Assembly: GCA_910585555.1 (NCBI GenBank)
Contig: CAJUFU010000040.1
Span: 1-16,544 of the forward strand
DNA: 16,544 nucleotides
Direction of reading: 5' to 3'
Source of the DNA: an uncultured Lachnospiraceae bacterium
GTDB lineage: Bacteria; Bacillota; Clostridia; Lachnospirales; Lachnospiraceae
Shown: one piece after another, positions 6,056 through 12,496 of the stretch
How positions within the stretch are numbered: position 1 is the stretch's first letter
Layout: the number at the start of each line of letters is the position of its first letter
Program-made: the position numbers and the translations under genes
The notes under the pieces: model-generated
What the model saw: the letters and a program-made list of their open reading frames with translations, nothing else
What the model was told of the DNA's origin: nothing
Databases searched by the model: none

Positions 6056-6306
6056 TTATTAAAATTGGCAGGGAGCATTATGGTATAAAAATAAATGAAG
6101 TGAAAGAAGTAGTTTCGAACACGGAGATAACAAATGTTCCTGATAAGCAGTCTGTTTATATATGTGGGATTATGAAGTGCCGCTATGGGTGTATATCTGT
6201 ATTTGACATATATAAATTATTTAATATAGAACCGGCTCCTGTGCTGAACTGTAAGCAAATAGTCCCTCCAACTGCGAAAAATCCACAACAAAATGCGAAG
6301 AAATGA
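6031..6306 (+). CDS. CheW-like protein, truncated after the first half of the domain
   Basis: The 91-residue product shows the first subdomain of a CheW fold: QEERFMIIKIGREHYGIKI, then VKEVVS, an EITNVPD turn, YICGIMKCRYG (the family's yi.GiinlRG) and ISVFDIYKLF (family: iPViDl...f). CheW proteins dock receptors to the CheA kinase or act as signalling scaffolds. A complete domain needs about 135-150 residues; here the second beta barrel is absent and the last 20 residues (from about NCKQIVPP) do not fit. The conserved RG is altered to RYG. The proposed start is TTG 6031, 10 nt after AAGGAGG; ATG 6052 is an alternative. Its 3' end reads through the LytTR element at 6271-6313, suggesting the original 3' half was replaced by the promoter region of the next gene. 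Probably non-functional. Confidence 0.55.
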   Translation: MGQEERFMIIKIGREHYGIKINEVKEVVSNTEITNVPDKQSVYICGIMKCRYGCISVFDIYKLFNIEPAPVLNCKQIVPPTAKNPQQNAKK

Positions 6307-6313
6307 AATTGAC
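6271..6313 (+). promoter_or_regulatory. LytTR-type binding element, copy A
   Basis: This 43-bp element matches 12329-12371 at 38 positions, with all five differences transitions. It contains two 9-bp direct repeats, TGCGAAAAA (6273-6281) and TGCGAAGAA (6294-6302), 21 bp apart centre to centre (two helical turns). It ends in ATTGAC, which is the -35 of the promoter for the lipoprotein gene. Paired direct repeats with a 12-bp gap next to the -35 are characteristic of LytTR regulators. A LytTR regulator is encoded at 11460-12194. Confidence 0.6.
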
Positions 6314-6337
6314 TTCAAAATACTGGAAAGATAAAAT
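6309..6337 (+). promoter_or_regulatory. Promoter of the lipoprotein gene
   Basis: TTGACT (6309-6314), 17 bp, TAAAAT (6332-6337). It overlaps the end of the LytTR-type element, so the regulator would bind next to RNA polymerase. The leader to the ATG at 6411 is about 65 nt. Confidence 0.6.
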
Positions 6338-6410
6338 ATAAACGACCTTGGCAATCCAAGTTTTAAGAATTGCCGAGCAGTTTTTTAACAAAATAGCAGG
6401 AGGTATATTT

Positions 6411-6908
6411 ATGAAAAAGTGGAAATTGTGGTTGGCAGCAGGCACCCTGGTGCTTGCCTGTGCGGGATGTGGAACAAAGGAGGCGGCAGTAGACCAGAAA
6501 GCGGAAGAGGCTCCTTCGGCGCAGGTACAGACGACAAGTGATCAGTCAGAAAGCGAAGTAGAAGAAAAGAATGATAATTATGATGACTTAGAAGAAAAAG
6601 CAGCTCTGGGCGAGACTGCAGAATTCGCAGCTAAAATTCAGGAAGCGGTGGCGGCAAAGGATATGGAAGCCTTTGCAGATCTTTGTGCTTATCCTCTTGC
6701 GGTAAACGGCGAGGCTGTTGAAACCAGGGATGCTTTCATAGAATTGGGAAGCGATGTTATTTTTACAGAGGAGCGGTGCGCGGTGATTGAGGCTGTTGAT
6801 GTTTCAACGCTGGAAGAAACCATGGCTGGTGTCATTATGGGAGATGACGTGCCCAATATTATCTTTAAGTCTGTAGACGGTAAGCTGGGGATTACAGGGA
6901 TTAATTAG
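6411..6908 (+). CDS. Secreted lipoprotein of unknown function
   Basis: A 165-residue protein. The start at ATG 6411 is fixed by CAGGAGG 7 nt upstream and by the signal sequence MKKWKLWLAAGTLVLACAGC, which carries a lipoprotein-type cysteine (C20, or possibly C17). Residues 21-65 are a low-complexity acidic and Ser/Thr/Gln-rich linker. Residues 66-165 form a compact domain (FAAKIQEAVAAKDMEAFADL, YPLAVNG, AFIELGSDVIFTEE, IIFKSVDGKLGITGIN). It resembles small extracytoplasmic domains often seen in Clostridia lipoproteins, with a YPl.vNG..v....F......iFTe pattern. It should be anchored to the outer face of the membrane. Its promoter carries one of two LytTR-type elements in the window, so it is a likely target of the regulator at 11460-12194. 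Confidence 0.75.
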   Translation: MKKWKLWLAAGTLVLACAGCGTKEAAVDQKAEEAPSAQVQTTSDQSESEVEEKNDNYDDLEEKAALGETAEFAAKIQEAVAAKDMEAFADLCAYPLAVNGEAVETRDAFIELGSDVIFTEERCAVIEAVDVSTLEETMAGVIMGDDVPNIIFKSVDGKLGITGIN

Positions 6909-6951
6909 GGGAATGTTTTTGGCTGACCTGTGGGCAGATAGATGTGACCTA

Positions 6952-6979
6952 TGCTCTATTTTCTGCATAGAATAGAGCA
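6952..6979. repeat. Inverted repeat between the lipoprotein and hydrolase genes
   Basis: TGCTCTATT and AATAGAGCA form a perfect 9-bp stem around a 10-nt loop, 44 bp after the lipoprotein stop. No T-run follows on either strand (AAAAGCG on the plus side), so it is not a typical intrinsic terminator. It could be an RNA-stabilising hairpin, a weak terminator or a protein site. Confidence 0.45.
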
Positions 6980-6999
6980 AAAGCGAACAGGAATATGTT

Positions 7000-8139
7000 A
7001 TGGAAATTTATGTAGTAAAATCGGGAGATACTGTGGATTCCATTGCGGCTAGTTATGGAATTTCGGTATCTTCTATTATTTATAATAATCAGCTCGTCTA
7101 TCCATACCCGTTAGCGGTGGGGCAGGCCCTTCTTCTATCTGCAGGAGAGGATTCGGCGCCCGATTATCCCGCATGGGTGAATGGTTACGCCTATCCTTTT
7201 ATTCAACAGAGTGTATTAAATGATACCCTTCCCTATTTGTCTTCGCTCTCTGTTTTTTCTTATGGCTTTACCACGGAGGGTGAATTGGTGCCGCCAAAAG
7301 TGGATGATTCTTTTATGATCGATGCTGCACTTATGGAGGGCGTGCGGCCGGTTCTTACGCTGACACCGCTGGGGCCGGACGGGAATTTCAACAATTTTTT
7401 GATAGCTTCTGTGGTGAACAGTCAGACAGCCAAAGCCAATCTTCTTGCCAATCTGCTGGAAACTGTTCAGGAGAAAAATTTTCAGGGTGTCGATATTGAT
7501 TTCGAGTACATCCGCCCTGAAGATCGGATTCCCTTTGCCGATTTTGTGGCAGATGTGAGAAATTTGCTTTCTGCCTATGGTTATCATGTTTCGGTGGCTC
7601 TTGCGCCTAAGACTTCCGATACGCAGGCAGGTCTTCTCTATGCGGGAAAGGATTACGGTCTTCTGGGGAAAGCGGCCGACAGCGTTCTGCTTATGACTTA
7701 TGAGTGGGGCTATACCTATGGTCCGCCTATGGCGGTGGCTCCTGTGAACAAAGTGCGGCAGGTGGTGGAATATGCGGTTACCCGTATCGACCCTGCGAAA
7801 ATTGACTTGGGCATTCCCAATTATGGATACGACTGGACACTGCCTTTTGTGCAGGGCTCTTCCCGGGCAGTGACAGTAAGTAATCAGGAGGCGGTAAGGA
7901 TTGCCATAGAGGCTGGCGTTCCTATCCAGTTTGACGATGTGGCTATGTCGCCCTTTTTCCAATATGAAAAGGACGGTCAGCTTCATGAGGTTTGGTTTGA
8001 GGATGTGAGAAGTTATCGGGAAAAATTTTCCCTTTTACCGGCGTATGGCCTGCGCGGAATGGGGTATTGGCAGATTATGAGGTTTTTCCGTCCTAATTGG
8101 CTGTTGCTTGCGGATACCTTTCAGATTCAAAAGCCTTAA
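7000..8139 (+). CDS. LysM-GH18 N-acetylglucosaminidase, spore-cortex-lytic type (SleL/YaaH-like)
   Basis: This 379-residue protein opens directly with a LysM peptidoglycan-binding domain (residues 2-46: IYVVKSGDTVDSIAASYGIS, IIYNNQL, YPLAVGQALLL). A GH18 barrel follows at about 57-375. The catalytic motif is GVDIDFEY, with D165, D167 and the acid E169. Other GH18/YaaH landmarks are VSVALAPKTSD, VLLMTYEWGYTYGPPMAVAPV and YGLRGMGYWQI. Homologues (SleL, YaaH) hydrolyse cortex muramic-delta-lactam peptidoglycan during germination. They lack a conventional signal peptide and start with LysM, as here. This one has a single LysM, whereas SleL commonly has two. CAGGAA lies 7 nt upstream of the ATG. 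It is convergent with the cyclase gene, 21 bp away. Its presence argues for a sporulating Firmicute. Confidence 0.85.
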   Translation: MEIYVVKSGDTVDSIAASYGISVSSIIYNNQLVYPYPLAVGQALLLSAGEDSAPDYPAWVNGYAYPFIQQSVLNDTLPYLSSLSVFSYGFTTEGELVPPKVDDSFMIDAALMEGVRPVLTLTPLGPDGNFNNFLIASVVNSQTAKANLLANLLETVQEKNFQGVDIDFEYIRPEDRIPFADFVADVRNLLSAYGYHVSVALAPKTSDTQAGLLYAGKDYGLLGKAADSVLLMTYEWGYTYGPPMAVAPVNKVRQVVEYAVTRIDPAKIDLGIPNYGYDWTLPFVQGSSRAVTVSNQEAVRIAIEAGVPIQFDDVAMSPFFQYEKDGQLHEVWFEDVRSYREKFSLLPAYGLRGMGYWQIMRFFRPNWLLLADTFQIQKP

Positions 8140-8160
8140 CTGCTAAAGGATGCATTTATG

Positions 8161-10083
8161 CTATAGCATCACCAAATATTCACCGTATTGTCCTTTGGCG
8201 GTTCTCTTTATGTCATAAAGCGCCTCATCTGCATGGCTTAAAAGTTTCGTTATGTTAGACTTGGCATCCTTCGTCAGGGCAAAACCGCAGGAGGCGCTGA
8301 TGGTCTTTGTTTTTGTGTCGGAGAAGGAGACAGGTTTTTTGCACAGCATGTCATAAAAGGAATTCAGAAAGCCTATGACTTCGGCTCTGCTGGAACAGTC
8401 ATAGATCAGCATACAAAATTCATCTCCGGACCTTCTTGCAGACAGGCAATGCTCTTTGGGCAGGGACTGCATAATCTTGGAGAAGCTTTGCAGGTACAGG
8501 TCTCCCGCATCGTGGCCATAGGTATCGTTTATAGATTTAAAATCATCCAAATCGATCATGATGATGGCGGATGTTTTCCCGGGCTTTATTTTCTCTAATA
8601 TTTCTAAGGACAATTCTTTAAAGGCGTCAAACTTATACAAGCCTGTGAGAGGATCGTGGGAATTCTCGTAACACAGGTATAATTTTTGTTGGATATTTTG
8701 CGTCACATCTGATATGATACCCAGATAGCCGTCAGGGGATTGTGACAAATGAATGTGAACGTATTTGTCCTCATCGATTTGATATATTTCTGTTTCTCCA
8801 CTTACAGGGTGTTGGATGATAGAAGTGATGTATTGGTCGAACAAAGCGGAATCATGATAGAGTGTGGCGGCTTTTTCTTCCGATAATCCCAATAGTCCGC
8901 TTAGGCCGGGGGTCACAAATACATGATTGATGCCCCGCTCGTATTCGAATACGGCCAGAGAGAGGGCACTGATCTCTATGATGGCGGAAATGCGGTTAGA
9001 GAGGCTGACAATGCTTTTTACCATGGAATTGATACTGCCGCTGAGTTCTTTGAATTCTTGATTTCCGCCAACAGTCACCTTCGTGTCAAGGTTGCCGTTT
9101 GTAATGGCATCCAGATCGCGCAGTATACTGTGTATACCGCTTATGACATTCTGTCTGACAAGGTAAGTCAAAAGAAGCACCACAACGATTTCTATGAACA
9201 GCAAGTAGATAAGGGTTACAATAATATTTTCCAAGAGCTTTTGCAGAAGAGCCTGTTGGGGCAGCGCGGCACACAGGAGGACATCATTATAGGGCTTGCT
9301 GACCACATACATGGTTGTCCCGTCTCTGCCATTTCTGTAAGCGCCGTCTGTACAATCTGTCAAGAGATCCAATCGATAACAGTCTGAGGAAAAGTCCTGA
9401 TGCAGTCCGTCGGAATGTCCGAGGACGTTTCCGGTGGAGGTATCCATTACATAGAATTCTTCGTTGATGTCTGTGGGAAATTTGGAAAAGATATATTCAT
9501 AGGTATTGCGGGACTGGGCTTCCAGCTGTCTGGTGGGTGTAAAGCCTACTTGAATGACACCGGCCTGGTCCTTTCTGGCAACGCCGGTGTATTGCATGAT
9601 TTTACCTTCTGCGGCATTGGGCTGTGCTTCCTGGATTAGATAGGCGTCATCATCGTTAGAATGAATAAGAGATAGAAAAGGTCTTGTCTGGTTATGGGCC
9701 CCCATATCGAAGCCTACATATTGGGGGACAGATGCTGCCGTAATGATACCATTTTTGTCAATGATATGAAGCTCGTCTACGTCAAGCAGATTGGCCAGAT
9801 ATTGCATCTGGGACACATCCATGAGGATTTCCTGCTGTTTATCCAGAATATAGGCAGCAACTCTTGCTCTTGTCAGATAATCTTCGTCCAGACTTTCTTT
9901 CAGAAGATTCAGTTCCATCTGATTATTTTCCAGTGTGTGTATCATCTGCTCTATTTTAGCGGAGAAGGTGTCTAGCTGCTGGGATTGCAGTAAATGCAGA
10001 TTGATAACAAAGTTGATGATAATAATGACAAATATAGCTGATGTTATGATACAGACAGTATATTTGATAAAAGTTTTTTGCAT
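8161..10083 (-). CDS. Membrane-bound diguanylate cyclase with extracellular sensor, HAMP and PAS-like domains
   Basis: The 640-residue protein starts at ATG 10083, supported by GGAG 8 nt upstream; an in-frame ATG at 10110 lacks a site. Order: transmembrane helix at about 8-33; extracytoplasmic sensor at about 35-280, Cache-like, with ELHIIDKNGIITAAS and EEFYVMDTSTGNVLGHS; second helix at about 290-312; HAMP (LDAITNGNLDTKV); PAS-like region at about 370-465; GGDEF domain at about 475-640 (HDPLTGLYKFDAF, MIDLDDFKSINDTYGHDAGD). GGDEF proteins make cyclic di-GMP from two GTP. The signature is RSGDEF at 552-556, with Ser replacing the first Gly. The RxxD inhibitory site normally five residues upstream is absent (KEHC there). 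SGDEF variants can still be active in some bacteria, so activity is likely but unproven and would not be product-inhibited through that site. It follows the histidine kinase by 62 bp and is probably the third gene of that operon. Confidence 0.88.
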   Translation of the reverse strand: MQKTFIKYTVCIITSAIFVIIIINFVINLHLLQSQQLDTFSAKIEQMIHTLENNQMELNLLKESLDEDYLTRARVAAYILDKQQEILMDVSQMQYLANLLDVDELHIIDKNGIITAASVPQYVGFDMGAHNQTRPFLSLIHSNDDDAYLIQEAQPNAAEGKIMQYTGVARKDQAGVIQVGFTPTRQLEAQSRNTYEYIFSKFPTDINEEFYVMDTSTGNVLGHSDGLHQDFSSDCYRLDLLTDCTDGAYRNGRDGTTMYVVSKPYNDVLLCAALPQQALLQKLLENIIVTLIYLLFIEIVVVLLLTYLVRQNVISGIHSILRDLDAITNGNLDTKVTVGGNQEFKELSGSINSMVKSIVSLSNRISAIIEISALSLAVFEYERGINHVFVTPGLSGLLGLSEEKAATLYHDSALFDQYITSIIQHPVSGETEIYQIDEDKYVHIHLSQSPDGYLGIISDVTQNIQQKLYLCYENSHDPLTGLYKFDAFKELSLEILEKIKPGKTSAIIMIDLDDFKSINDTYGHDAGDLYLQSFSKIMQSLPKEHCLSARRSGDEFCMLIYDCSSRAEVIGFLNSFYDMLCKKPVSFSDTKTKTISASCGFALTKDAKSNITKLLSHADEALYDIKRTAKGQYGEYLVML

Positions 10084-10145
10084 ATAATTTTCTCCGTGGG
10101 TTTTCCCCATTGTAACATTGCGGTATTATTTCGGGGGCTCCATTT

Positions 10146-11450
10146 TTACGTAAAAAGCGGTGAAAATTTCACAAAGAAAATAATACGGAAGCGGTTTTCT
10201 TCGCAGTAACAGTCAATCGTTCCGCCCAGCTTGTCACAGAAAGCCTGTACGCTCTGCATACCGAGTCCATGGCCTTTGCCCCTTTTGCTTTTAGGAAGAC
10301 CGGTTATGGAATCAAAGAAAACTTCTTTGTCACATTCGTTTTCTATATCGATCAGCAGATATTCTTTCGTACAATGTATTTTGGCATCGACATATTTTTT
10401 GGATGGCGCAGCATTTTTTACGCTGAATACGGCGTTTTCTAAGAGATTTGCAAGTATCATGGCAAATTCGTATTCATTGACCGGAATTTCTTTGGGTATC
10501 AGAGTATCCAGGTGCAGGGTAATTTGATCGGACTGCGCCTGCCTGGACATTTTCGCAAGAATGGTATTGACCACCATATTTTCGCAATAGTGGTCGATTT
10601 TATTTTCGTTTACCACTTCATTGATATGTCCGGTTATGTTTCTGATCTCATCATATTCCTTCTGGTCCAACAGGGAATCTATCATCATGGAATAATGTCT
10701 CATGTTATGCCGCAGTATCTTCAGGTTTTGTTCTGACTGTTCTACTAGATAGTTCTGGCTTTCCAGTCCTTTGATGTAAGACTCAAACATTACGTTTTTC
10801 CAGTATTCTTCTACCTGTTTCGTCTCGCTGTCCAGGTAGCGCAGTACCACGATATAAGACACAAGCATGGTAATCATCAAAAATACGCTGACCAGGATAT
10901 TTTCCGGATGCTCATATAAGGTGTAGGGGAAAAAGGCAAGGCAGGAAAAACTGCAATAAAAGAAGACGGGAATCAGACATAATTCCCACCAGTTATTTCC
11001 AAGGTCCCGCTCACAAAATTTACGGAATATAGGACCAAGCTTGTAAAAGAGCGCTGGCAAAAGGGTAAGGTGCATCAGCAGATTCCCCGCCAGTGCCACA
11101 ACGACGCTGTTCGTAAAGATATAGAGGATAGAAGCCGTAATGCTGCCGACGATCACATAATTGGAAGCGCTCAAACCAATAAACAGTACTCTGCTGTCTC
11201 TTTTCTTAGCAATCAAAAGTCCTGTAGACTGTGCGATTGAAATCTGTGTTATGGTTGTAAAAAAGTAAAAAAGGCGGCTGTCAGGAAATAAATTTAGTTT
11301 AAAGTGATTTAATAGATTCGTAGCTAAATAGGAAAGAAAACAAATGACCAGCGTCTTTCGTTTGGAGTAGCGGTGAATCAAAAAAAGATAGATAAACACC
11401 AAAAAGAATACATGGCTGAACGTATAGGATATATTTTTGACATAAAGCAT
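10146..11450 (-). CDS. Membrane GHKL sensor histidine kinase (AgrC/LytS-like)
   Basis: This has about 434 residues. The N-terminal half holds around six hydrophobic segments (VFFLVFIYLFLIH to FLMITMLVSYIVVL), then a dimerisation region with the phosphoacceptor box LRHNMRHY (H248; H252 nearby). The GHKL ATPase follows, with N box NLLENAV (N339) and G box GKGHGLG (391-397). This layout, many transmembrane helices plus a short RH..RH box, is that of AgrC-type kinases, which commonly sense peptides or membrane signals and phosphorylate a LytTR regulator. ATG 11450 is chosen because AGTAGGTG lies 6 nt upstream. A GTG (11459) directly after the regulator stop is the alternative. It is cotranscribed with the regulator at 11460-12194. 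No AgrB/AgrD-type peptide gene is seen in the window, so the ligand is unknown. Confidence 0.88.
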   Translation of the reverse strand: MLYVKNISYTFSHVFFLVFIYLFLIHRYSKRKTLVICFLSYLATNLLNHFKLNLFPDSRLFYFFTTITQISIAQSTGLLIAKKRDSRVLFIGLSASNYVIVGSITASILYIFTNSVVVALAGNLLMHLTLLPALFYKLGPIFRKFCERDLGNNWWELCLIPVFFYCSFSCLAFFPYTLYEHPENILVSVFLMITMLVSYIVVLRYLDSETKQVEEYWKNVMFESYIKGLESQNYLVEQSEQNLKILRHNMRHYSMMIDSLLDQKEYDEIRNITGHINEVVNENKIDHYCENMVVNTILAKMSRQAQSDQITLHLDTLIPKEIPVNEYEFAMILANLLENAVFSVKNAAPSKKYVDAKIHCTKEYLLIDIENECDKEVFFDSITGLPKSKRGKGHGLGMQSVQAFCDKLGGTIDCYCEENRFRIIFFVKFSPLFT

Positions 11451-11459
11451 TCTATGCAC

Positions 11460-12194
11460 CTACTTATATTTTTCGGAAACAAAGAGCAAATATTCCCTTT
11501 TGACTTTTGCTGCTTTTGCCTTGCTGACAGGAAGCCGCTTGCCAGAGTTCATAATAATACTGTCCGGCGTTAATTGTTTCACATAATCAAGATTAACGAT
11601 AAAGGACTTGTGTATCTGTAGAAAATTCCTTCTGCCAGAAGCCTCCCTGGTTTCCTCTTCAAAGGATTTTCGGATAAAAAGGCTTTCTATGATTACACCG
11701 TCAGACAGATGCACTTCCTGTTTCCTGCTGACACTTTCAATATATTCTATTTTAGAATAAGGGATTTGCTGTAATCCGGTTTTGGTCTTGATCAGATACA
11801 TGGATTCTGTCTTTATCTTCGTATAGGACAGAGCGTAATCCAGGGCTTCGTAAAACTTGTATTCATCAACCGGTTTTAAAAGGTATCTTACGGCGCGGAC
11901 AGCGTAGGCGTCCAGGGCATAATCGTCTGAAGCGGTGATATAGATGATTACGTTTTCCTGTCCGGACTTCCGGATTAGATTGCCAAGATCAATACCGGTC
12001 CGTCCAGGCATAAGCATATCTAAGATATAAATATCTGTCAACTGTCCTTCTGATATTTTTTGGAACAGCCTGGACGGATCAGAGAATTTTTCCACTGCAA
12101 ATTCTCTGTCCGGATACATTGTTTTATATTTTAACAACAATTTTTCTATTTTAAGCAGGTCCTTTATACTGTCATCACAAATTGTTATTTTCAT
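11460..12194 (-). CDS. LytTR-family response regulator
   Basis: 244 residues. The receiver domain at 1-120 has the acidic pocket CDDS (D8, D9), the phosphorylated aspartate D59 in YILDMLMPG, T88 in YITAS, and K107 in LLKPVD. The LytTR DNA-binding domain at about 140-240 has IPYSKIEYIES, FLQIHKSFIVNLDYVKQL and MNSGKRLPVSKAKAAKVK, the usual LytTR blocks. Such regulators bind paired 9-bp direct repeats two helical turns apart and usually activate transcription. The start at ATG 12194 is set by AAAGGA 6 nt upstream; the in-frame ATG at 12233 has no site. It is the first gene of the operon with the kinase and the cyclase. Two candidate binding elements exist in the window (6271-6313 and 12329-12371), the second upstream of its own promoter. 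Confidence 0.9.
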   Translation of the reverse strand: MKITICDDSIKDLLKIEKLLLKYKTMYPDREFAVEKFSDPSRLFQKISEGQLTDIYILDMLMPGRTGIDLGNLIRKSGQENVIIYITASDDYALDAYAVRAVRYLLKPVDEYKFYEALDYALSYTKIKTESMYLIKTKTGLQQIPYSKIEYIESVSRKQEVHLSDGVIIESLFIRKSFEEETREASGRRNFLQIHKSFIVNLDYVKQLTPDSIIMNSGKRLPVSKAKAAKVKREYLLFVSEKYK

Positions 12195-12271
12195 ATATAA
12201 TCCTTTCTTTCCGCCCAGAACATGAAATGGCATGGGGAGCTGGTTATTCAGCTAAACAAAATGCCACTAAA

Positions 12272-12301
12272 ATTATACCGGGCTTTGGTATGATTTATCA
12301 A
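12272..12301 (-). promoter_or_regulatory. Promoter of the LytTR-kinase-cyclase operon
   Basis: On the minus strand TTGATA (12296-12301) is followed after 18 bp by a perfect TATAAT (12272-12277), about 78 bp before the ATG at 12194. An inverted repeat (12310-12328) and the LytTR-type element (12329-12371) lie just upstream, so autoregulation is possible. Confidence 0.55.
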
Positions 12302-12309
12302 CCTGCTAA

Positions 12310-12328
12310 CAGGCGAAATTTACGCCTG
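12310..12328. repeat. Inverted repeat beside the LytTR element
   Basis: CAGGCG and CGCCTG form a perfect 6-bp dyad around AAATTTA. It lies between the minus-strand operon promoter and the LytTR-type element. It may be an additional regulator site; there is no T-run to suggest a terminator. Confidence 0.4.
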
Positions 12329-12371
12329 ATTGCGAAGAATTCATAACAAAATGCGAAGAAGTGAAATTGAC
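12329..12371 (+). promoter_or_regulatory. LytTR-type binding element, copy B
   Basis: Two identical 9-bp repeats, TGCGAAGAA at 12331-12339 and 12352-12360, are 21 bp apart. The element ends in ATTGAC at 12366-12371, as in copy A. It lies in the divergent region between the LytTR operon and the surface-protein gene, in the same orientation relative to the downstream plus-strand gene as copy A. The -10 after this TTGAC is weak (CAGGAT, 18 bp away), consistent with an activator-dependent promoter. Confidence 0.6.
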
Positions 12372-12408
12372 GAGGGAATAGGCTGACAAGCAGGATGAAA
12401 AAGGGGAG

Positions 12409-12438
12409 TTGAATCTCTATTTTTCCCCATGTTATAAT
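12409..12438 (+). promoter_or_regulatory. Second candidate promoter of the surface-protein gene
   Basis: TTGAAT (12409-12414), 18 bp, TATAAT (12433-12438), about 60 bp before the ATG at 12497. It has a better -10 than the element-linked promoter further upstream, so the gene may have both a basal and a regulated start. Confidence 0.45.
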
Positions 12439-12496
12439 AAAATATCATCAAATATGAGGCAAATATTTTACGAACAATGGAGAGATGAGGCGGAAG

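Noticed and set aside
7792..7812. TGCGAAAATTGAC resembling part of the LytTR element
   Set aside because: It lies inside the GH18 coding sequence (residues DPAKIDL), has no second repeat 21 bp away, and has no gene start nearby.
7216..7986. Long minus-strand open frame (256 codons) opposite the GH18 gene
   Set aside because: It lies wholly within a confidently assigned hydrolase gene. Its translation is rich in His, Arg and Ile without any motif, and it has no ribosome binding site. It is an antisense shadow.
8158..8169. Perfect 12-bp palindrome ATGCTATAGCAT between convergent genes
   Set aside because: It overlaps the stop codon of the cyclase gene, has no T-run or GC-rich stem, and occurs only once. 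It is too short to call a terminator or operator.
10195..10206. TTCTTCGCA, the reverse complement of the LytTR half-site
   Set aside because: A single half-site within the histidine kinase coding region, without a partner repeat or promoter.
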